From Candidatus Dojkabacteria bacterium UBA5749 (lineage in GTDB: Bacteria; Patescibacteriota; Dojkabacteria; SC72), in NCBI GenBank assembly GCA_002419125.1, contig DIFL01000034.1:1635-11617 (forward strand): a DNA stretch of 9,983 bases, in the 5' to 3' direction. How positions within the stretch are numbered: position 1 is the first letter of the stretch; each line of letters begins with the position of its first letter. The notes under the pieces were generated by a model. It was not told the origin of the DNA. It did not search any database and worked only from the letters and a program-made list of their open reading frames with translations. Both the position numbers and the translations under genes were made by a program. Of the stretch, positions 6,020 through 9,983 are shown one piece after another.

Positions 6020-6028
6020 TGGTATAAT
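6020..6028 (+). promoter_or_regulatory. Extended -10 promoter of the peptidase gene
   Basis: TGG-TATAAT, 24 bp before the ATG at 6053. There is no good -35, as often with TGn promoters. The 12-mer AAATGGTATAAT here (6017-6028) is identical to the one in the tmRNA promoter on the other strand (2959-2948). Confidence 0.7.
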
Positions 6029-6052
6029 TTTGAATAAATAAATCTAATAGAA

Positions 6053-6973
6053 ATGGATACAATTTCTGATTTTGAAAATACAGAGAGTGGGAAGAGCCTA
6101 GAGGCTGAAGCAGGAGAGAGAGAACCTTTTGTTGTTAATAATCTTGTTTCTGAAATAGAAGCCTCTTACAATGGTGCCCCACTATCTCCTGAGACTAGTG
6201 AAATACTTCGAGAGTTTGAGGGAGAACGAACAAAAAATAGAGGCTTAGGTATTTTCTCTTTGATTGAAGATTCCAAAAGGTTAGAAGAGAAAATTAAGAA
6301 TCTTTCACAAAAATGCAAAGATAAAGTTCAAACAATTAATCCTGAAGTCCCCTTAGAAGAGGTCCCCCTCTATCTCCTCTCCTCTCCTGTTGAAAAAAAT
6401 GCTTCTGCCCTAAATGGAGAGGGAATTGCAATAAATACAAGGAGTTTAGTTGAAAATAATAAAGGAAACGAATACCTAGAAAATACAATTGTTCATGAAG
6501 CTACCCATATCTTTATTAAAAGGCTAGGGAAAGAACCCGATTGGGAATCAAACGATTTTAAAAGACAAGTTTCAAATTTCCTTTGGTTTGAAGGTTTGGC
6601 ACAATATATGCAACCTCATCCAGAAGAAGTTGAAAGAATGTTTAAACAAGATGCAGAGAAGTGGCCGAAAATACTTTCCTCGTGGTTTAATACTGAATCT
6701 AAAGAGAAAAAAGCTATACTAATAGAGAACATACTTAATATGGAGTCTTTTAAAAAGATAATGGAGTATAGACATGGGCAAGGGTATGAAAATGGGGTAA
6801 AAGCTATGTTAGAGAAATCTTCACAGGACGAGGCACTTACCACATTAATTGTACGGGAAGGATTTGGGTATCACATTGGAAAACTTCTTTGGGAACAAGA
6901 GATACAGAAGGGAAATAGTCTAAAGGAATTGGTTATGAAAGGAAGTAAAGATATAGATAATTGGATTGTTTAA
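6053..6973 (+). CDS. Putative cytosolic HEXXH zinc metallopeptidase (gluzincin-like)
   Basis: 306 residues. The zinc-binding motif 'VHEATH' has His148, catalytic Glu149 and His152. 'WFEGLAQYM' supplies Glu180, 28 residues after the second His, the spacing expected for the third ligand in gluzincin-type peptidases. 'GEGIAINTRSL' (122-132) before it fits the edge strand of the zincin fold. There is no signal peptide or TM segment, so it should act in the cytosol. The N-terminal 60 residues are acidic and look disordered; residues 65-95 ('SLIEDSKRLEEKIKNLSQKCKD') look like a coiled coil. The C-terminal half is helical and charged. I cannot name the family or substrate. The gene stands alone, divergent from the pilin operon, with its own extended -10 promoter and no Shine-Dalgarno. 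Confidence 0.8.
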   Translation: MDTISDFENTESGKSLEAEAGEREPFVVNNLVSEIEASYNGAPLSPETSEILREFEGERTKNRGLGIFSLIEDSKRLEEKIKNLSQKCKDKVQTINPEVPLEEVPLYLLSSPVEKNASALNGEGIAINTRSLVENNKGNEYLENTIVHEATHIFIKRLGKEPDWESNDFKRQVSNFLWFEGLAQYMQPHPEEVERMFKQDAEKWPKILSSWFNTESKEKKAILIENILNMESFKKIMEYRHGQGYENGVKAMLEKSSQDEALTTLIVREGFGYHIGKLLWEQEIQKGNSLKELVMKGSKDIDNWIV

Positions 6974-6979
6974 TTACCC

Positions 6980-7075
6980 CTATTCTTCTTTAAGATAACT
7001 ATCAAAAATATCTCCAATGACAGGTCTCTCCCTTAGGATTCTTTTGAGGTTTATTTGTTTATTTGAAGAGTTCAA
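6980..7075 (-). CDS. Candidate small ORF downstream of tRNA-Ser (31 aa)
   Basis: A TTG at 7075 opens 31 codons ending in TAG: begins MNSSNKQINLKRIL, ends VIGDIFDSYLKEE. The composition is protein-like, with a basic front half and acidic amphipathic end, and it fills nearly the whole gap between tRNA-Ser and the convergent peptidase gene. There is no ATG and no Shine-Dalgarno, and an in-frame TAA lies two codons upstream. It would be transcribed only as read-through from the tRNA. It could be a real small protein, a remnant, or chance. Confidence 0.3.
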   Translation of the reverse strand: MNSSNKQINLKRILRERPVIGDIFDSYLKEE

Positions 7076-7099
7076 AAAATTTTAGGATTAGAACTTCTT

Positions 7100-7190
7100 C
7101 GGAGAGGGTGGGATTCGAACCCACGATCCAGGAATAAACCTGAATAACACATTTCGAGTGTGCCCTATTCGACCACTCTAGCACCTCTCC
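7100..7190 (-). tRNA. tRNA-Ser (anticodon CGA)
   Basis: The acceptor GGAGAGG (7190-7184) pairs with CCTCTCC (7107-7101), followed by discriminator G at 7100, the Ser-type base. The anticodon stem-loop is GCACA-CTCGAAA-TGTGT with anticodon CGA at 7156-7154, reading UCG. A long variable arm (about 20 nt, containing CAGG/CCTG) and the T-arm GTGGG-TTCGAAT-CCCAC complete a class II tRNA. CCA is not encoded (GAAG follows), so a CCA-adding enzyme is needed, in contrast to the tmRNA in this window. Confidence 0.96.
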
Positions 7191-7209
7191 AGTATTAATA
7201 AACAATGAA

Positions 7210-7215
7210 ATTATA
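7210..7215 (-). promoter_or_regulatory. -10 element for tRNA-Ser
   Basis: TATAAT on the minus strand, 19 bp before the mature tRNA 5' end, preceded directly by ATG. No clear -35 is seen. It lies between the tRNA and the stop of the upstream membrane gene at 7228. Confidence 0.5.
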
Positions 7216-7227
7216 CATCAATATCCT

Positions 7228-7932
7228 TTAAATCTCTTCAAAAGGGATATAATCACCATATGTTAATAAATCTAACTTACTCTGTTTTCTAACATCTTTG
7301 TACAAGACCTTCTCCTGTAACAATACAAAAATTGCATCTTTGTCTGCTCCATCTAGTAACATAATTAAGGCCTTAGGATATCTTAACTTAGTCTCCACTA
7401 TTAGCATATATTGTCCATTCTTAATTGAAAACCAAAAATTTTCTAACATAAACCATTCATAGAGTTTGTTACCCGTATCAATTCCCCTACTAGTAATCTT
7501 GTGCTTTACCATAATGGGTTTGTTTGTTCCAGCTACATATACAAAAAATACTAAGCCTACTATAGCTGCCATAAGGTAGTACTGTCCTAGAATTGCTAGA
7601 TAGAGGATAAAAAGAAGAATAACTGCTAATAATACCCAAAATGTTTTAGTCTGGAAATTAAACGCATACCTATCAGAAGCTTCCCATTCGAATAACTTCA
7701 TATTTTGTATAACCTTTTTTGTTGGAATATCGCTCTCTTCTAAAACCAATTCTTTTTCAACTACCTTTCTCCTTTTTTCTGCCTTATGTTTGTTTTTAGC
7801 TTCCTCTTTTAGTTCCTGAATCTTTTCCTCTTTCTCTCGCAGTTTCATCTCTCCTGAGAGGATATCCATAATATCATTAAATTCATTTCCTATTGATTTT
7901 TTTAATGTCTTTGCCATATATATTGATATCAT
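7228..7932 (-). CDS. Membrane protein with coiled coil and PH-like C-terminal domain (CPR type)
   Basis: 234 residues from the ATG at 7932. The N-terminus (about 8-75) is cytosolic, charged and coiled-coil-like (Lys/Glu repeats such as 'EEKIQELKEEAKNKHKAEKRR'). Two TM helices follow near 98-116 and 118-134. The C-terminal domain opens with 'NKPIMVKHKITSRGIDTG' (137-154) and continues with 'YEWFMLENFWFSI'. This layout (TM pair, then 'P-x-x-V...I-T-x-x-G-I...F-W') is one I associate with DUF5673/PH-like membrane proteins common in CPR genomes, of unknown function. The start at 7932 forms an ATGA overlap with the TGA of the upstream gene; a second in-frame ATG at 7917 is the alternative. A TTG at 7980 is possible but would overlap the neighbour by 52 bp and add a poor N-terminus. 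tRNA-Ser follows. Confidence 0.72.
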   Translation of the reverse strand: MISIYMAKTLKKSIGNEFNDIMDILSGEMKLREKEEKIQELKEEAKNKHKAEKRRKVVEKELVLEESDIPTKKVIQNMKLFEWEASDRYAFNFQTKTFWVLLAVILLFILYLAILGQYYLMAAIVGLVFFVYVAGTNKPIMVKHKITSRGIDTGNKLYEWFMLENFWFSIKNGQYMLIVETKLRYPKALIMLLDGADKDAIFVLLQEKVLYKDVRKQSKLDLLTYGDYIPFEEI

Positions 7933-8237
7933 ATAACAAAGGAGGCAAGGATAACAACTGTAAGTATTCCTAAACCCCAAGGGAGATTAAGTATATGGAA
8001 AAAATGGAGCAGAAGTACCATAAAGATTCCTAAAGAAAAAATAATTCCCCATCTAAGACATAACACCTTTAATTTCCTACTGTCTTCCTTCTTTAATATC
8101 ACTAGAAGGAGAAAGTATGATATCAAAGATGAAAGGGAGGAAAGAGAGGTATACAAAAGAAAAGATACTGTAAAGATGTTTAACCAAATGAAAGATCCTT
8201 GATTGTCTATTGGGGTAAAATTTTTTAATGAGAGCAA
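7929..8237 (-). CDS. Small polytopic membrane protein, true start probably upstream
   Basis: The coordinates use TTG at 8237, the last canonical start, giving 102 residues with about three TM spans ('FIWLNIFTVSFLLYTSL', 'LSSLISYFLLLVIL', 'WGIIFSLGIFMVLLLHFF' plus a short C-terminal span). The frame stays open to 8351, and this part also looks coding: 'KTYSPRNLKFVSV' then a clear TM helix ('LIFILILSVVILLYLL'). Starting at 8237 would cut that helix. Only ATA, CTG or other rare starts exist upstream (for example ATA at 8342 or 8339). Either a non-canonical start is used or a base is wrong. The loop 'LKKEDSRKLKVLCLRWGI' resembles the 'S-L-R-x-G' loop of a small CPR membrane family; that is recollection, not proof. 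It overlaps the next gene by ATGA (7929-7932). Confidence 0.65.
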   Translation of the reverse strand: MLSLKNFTPIDNQGSFIWLNIFTVSFLLYTSLSSLSSLISYFLLLVILKKEDSRKLKVLCLRWGIIFSLGIFMVLLLHFFHILNLPWGLGILTVVILASFVI

Positions 8238-8371
8238 ATATAACAGAATTACAACAGAGAGGATTAGTATAAAGATTAATACTGATACAAATTTAAGATT
8301 TCTTGGACTATAAGTTTTTGAATTCGATTTTGTTTGTATTATTCTTTGGAATTAATTTATTACTTTTTAGT

Positions 8372-9091
8372 ATGAATATTTTAATTATAGAGAAATCTAA
8401 GGTAATTTCCCATATCCTTAAGAGTACTTTGTTGGCATATGGGTATAATATAACAGAGGATAATGCTGAATTTAGTACAGGAAATCTAATTAAAAGAGGT
8501 TTGTTTGAGATAATAATCCTTGATACAAATCTTTCTGGTAAACACAGTACAAATGATATCTTAAAGAGTATTAAGGATTGTAAAAAGATTGAAAGTAAGA
8601 TTTTAGGTGTTTGTAGTATAGGGACTTGGAAGGATAAGGTAAATTTTTTAAACAGTGGTGGAGATGATGTACTCTCTTACCCTTTTCCTGTTCAAGAATT
8701 AATAGCCAGAATTCAATCTTTACTAAGAAGACCTAATAACTATGTTGATAATAAGGTTTACTTTGGAGATATTTTACTTGATACAGGTAGTAAAACCGTT
8801 TCTGTTAAAAACAGTGATGTAGATCTAAGAAGAAAAGAATACCAATTACTAGAGTATTTAGTAAGAAACAAGAATAGAACGGTTAGTAGATGTGAACTAT
8901 TAGACCATGTTTGGGACTATAGAAGTTATACCGGCTCTAATACCATAGATGTTCATATAAAGAGATTAAGAGAAAAACTTAACAACAAAGGAGTCATAGA
9001 GACTGTCCATGGGCAGGGATATAGAGTTAAAGAGTTTAAAGCATCATCGGCATTACAAGATGAACAAAGTCTGGATCATCTACAATCTTAA
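8372..9091 (+). CDS. OmpR/PhoB-type response regulator with degenerate receiver
   Basis: DNA-binding transcription regulator, 239 residues from ATG 8372. The receiver domain (1-118) begins 'MNILIIEKSKV' and keeps Asp51 as phospho-acceptor ('IIILDTNLSG') and Ser82 in the Thr/Ser position. The acidic pair is only Glu7 (the partner is Lys8), and the invariant Lys of 'K-P-F' is Tyr103 ('YPF'). Both changes should weaken or abolish Mg-dependent phosphorylation. The C-terminal winged helix is canonical: 'DVDLRRKEYQLLEYLVRN', 'TVSRCELLDHVWDY', 'SNTIDVHIKRLREKL', 'IETVHGQGYRVKEF'. About 17 residues extend past the normal end and run 56 bp into the convergent dnaN gene. A TTG at 8303 would add 23 hydrophobic residues not typical of the family, so I prefer 8372. 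No kinase is nearby. Confidence 0.88.
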   Translation: MNILIIEKSKVISHILKSTLLAYGYNITEDNAEFSTGNLIKRGLFEIIILDTNLSGKHSTNDILKSIKDCKKIESKILGVCSIGTWKDKVNFLNSGGDDVLSYPFPVQELIARIQSLLRRPNNYVDNKVYFGDILLDTGSKTVSVKNSDVDLRRKEYQLLEYLVRNKNRTVSRCELLDHVWDYRSYTGSNTIDVHIKRLREKLNNKGVIETVHGQGYRVKEFKASSALQDEQSLDHLQS

Positions 9092-9983
9092 ATACTCCTG
9101 GTTTTACTGTTTCTGAACATTCAAATGTAATATCTTCAGAGTCGATATGATTTAAGATGTCTGTAAGTAGTCTAGAACTAAATGCTATCTTAAGCATATC
9201 TCCATCTATGTTTCCTTCAAAGGTACTCTTGTTACTACCTAAGTCTGTTTGAGTGGCAGACATAGTAATTTTATTACTCTTAGGATCAATATCTAAGATT
9301 AATTTATTTCCTAGTACGCTCTTAGCAATAATATTGGTAACTTTAAGAGAATTAAGAAAATCAGATTTTGAAACTTTGCATAAAGTTTTATATCCAGTAG
9401 GAATAATTTGTCTATACTCTGGAAATTGCCCATCTATAAGTCTAGAAACAAGATCAACATCACTGTATCTAAATAGTACTTGATTCCTATCCTCTATTAG
9501 AAATATCTCAATATTTTCATCTTCTCCTACCTCAGTCACAATATGTGAAATTTCAAGCAAAGCTTTAACAGGTACTAACATATTTACATCTTTTTCAGCA
9601 CTAGATTCTAATTTCACTATCTGTCTTGATAGCCTTAAACCATCTGTTCCTACAAAAGAAACACTCTCTCCATTAACCTCAATTAGTACTCCTGTTAAAA
9701 CAGGTTTAATATCATCTGTAGCAGATGCAAAAGCAACTCTATTTACAGCTTTAACTAAATCCTCTTTCGAGATTTTTAGTAAAGGTTTTTTGTCTGTTAC
9801 TAAGGCAACAGATGGAAACTCCTCGGCAGATATAGTATTAAAATTAGCTGAGTTATTTGTTGTGGATATATTAAATGTTTGATTCTCTAAAGTAGCATCA
9901 ACTGTATCCGCAGGTATAGATGTAACAAATTCAGTTAACTGCTTTGCAGGTACCGTAGTTTTTCCTTCTGACTTAACATCTGC
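9036..9983 (-). CDS. dnaN: DNA polymerase III sliding clamp beta (5' truncated by window edge)
   Basis: Ring-shaped processivity clamp for the replicase. The frame is open to the window edge, so the N-terminus (roughly the first 70-80 residues) is outside; the GTG at 9617 is internal. Seen: 'VPAKQLTEFVTSIP', 'NFNTISAEEFPSVA' (family form E-D-F-P), 'LVKAVNRVAFASATDD' followed by 'KPVLTGVLIEV', 'FVGTDGLRLSRQ' (family form ATDG-x-R-L), 'FPEYRQIIP' in the third domain, and the C-terminal 'HLVMPMML', close to the canonical V-M-P-M-R-L that forms part of the partner-binding pocket. It is convergent with the response regulator, overlapping by 56 bp at the 3' ends. dnaN commonly lies near dnaA and the origin, suggesting oriC may be close, probably beyond the right edge. 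Confidence 0.96.
   Translation of the reverse strand, partial: ADVKSEGKTTVPAKQLTEFVTSIPADTVDATLENQTFNISTTNNSANFNTISAEEFPSVALVTDKKPLLKISKEDLVKAVNRVAFASATDDIKPVLTGVLIEVNGESVSFVGTDGLRLSRQIVKLESSAEKDVNMLVPVKALLEISHIVTEVGEDENIEIFLIEDRNQVLFRYSDVDLVSRLIDGQFPEYRQIIPTGYKTLCKVSKSDFLNSLKVTNIIAKSVLGNKLILDIDPKSNKITMSATQTDLGSNKSTFEGNIDGDMLKIAFSSRLLTDILNHIDSEDITFECSETVKPGVFKIVDDPDFVHLVMPMML

Noticed and set aside
6616..6843. Minus-strand open frame under the peptidase gene
   Set aside because: The plus-strand frame has a HEXXH site, promoter and full length; this one has no support.
9253..9483. Plus-strand open frame inside dnaN
   Set aside because: Antisense to conserved clamp sequence, and low-complexity hydrophobic content typical of a shadow.
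9690..9703. Inverted repeat CCTGTT-AA-AACAGG in dnaN
   Set aside because: Short, with a 2-nt centre, inside conserved coding sequence; expected by chance.
1..9983. Recoded TGA (glycine), as in some CPR lineages
   Set aside because: No conserved gene here has an internal TGA, and one membrane gene ends in TGA overlapping the next ATG.
1..9983. CRISPR array, insertion sequence or prophage
   Set aside because: No regularly spaced repeats, transposase, integrase or flanking direct repeats were seen. tmRNA and tRNA-Ser 3' ends have no visible duplicate att-like copies in the window.

Overview
The window is AT-rich, gene-dense bacterial chromosome. Genes overlap or nearly touch, few starts have a Shine-Dalgarno sequence, and several proteins are small membrane proteins of a style common in the Candidate Phyla Radiation (CPR/Patescibacteria). 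The type IV pilin-like protein, with its 'INPSKEAAQARNLQRSAD' region and C-terminal 'CAPYAE', also fits CPR. A low-GC CPR lineage is my best guess; the phylum cannot be fixed from this window. The standard code fits: TAA, TAG and TGA all end genes, and I saw no TGA read as an amino acid.

Layout from left to right. A 5'-truncated type I glutamine synthetase (+) shares a TTAA stop overlap with a convergent YjdF/DUF2238-like membrane protein (-). A small 4-TM protein (+) follows. Then comes a long minus-strand block, read from right to left: a pilin-like protein, a MASE3-like orphan membrane sensor, a SpoU/TrmH RNA 2'-O-methyltransferase, a ribbon-helix-helix antitoxin with its RelE/YafQ-like toxin, and tmRNA (ssrA). 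The toxin-antitoxin pair has a 44-bp dyad operator. The ssrA promoter overlaps the toxin stop codon. Divergent from this block is a cytosolic HEXXH zinc peptidase (+), with an extended -10 promoter and a perfect DnaA-box match in the intergenic region. Next are tRNA-Ser(CGA) (-), two co-directional membrane proteins (-), an OmpR-type regulator with a degenerate receiver (+), and dnaN (-, 5' part outside the window), whose last codons lie under the regulator's C-terminal tail.

How the parts may work together. The middle block is rich in translation functions: an RNA methyltransferase, a ribosome-dependent mRNA interferase of the RelE type, and the tmRNA that rescues ribosomes stalled on cut mRNA. 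The toxin gene and ssrA are only 30 bp apart with no visible terminator between them, so toxin transcription could run into ssrA. The sensory genes (MASE3-like protein, degenerate response regulator) have no kinase partner in the window.

The strongest items for follow-up are the TA-ssrA junction with its operator, the unusually long tmRNA tag ending in AYNFA, the atypical receiver overlapping dnaN, a 22-bp perfect palindrome inside glnA, a membrane gene without a canonical start, and two candidate small ORFs directly downstream of tmRNA and tRNA-Ser.
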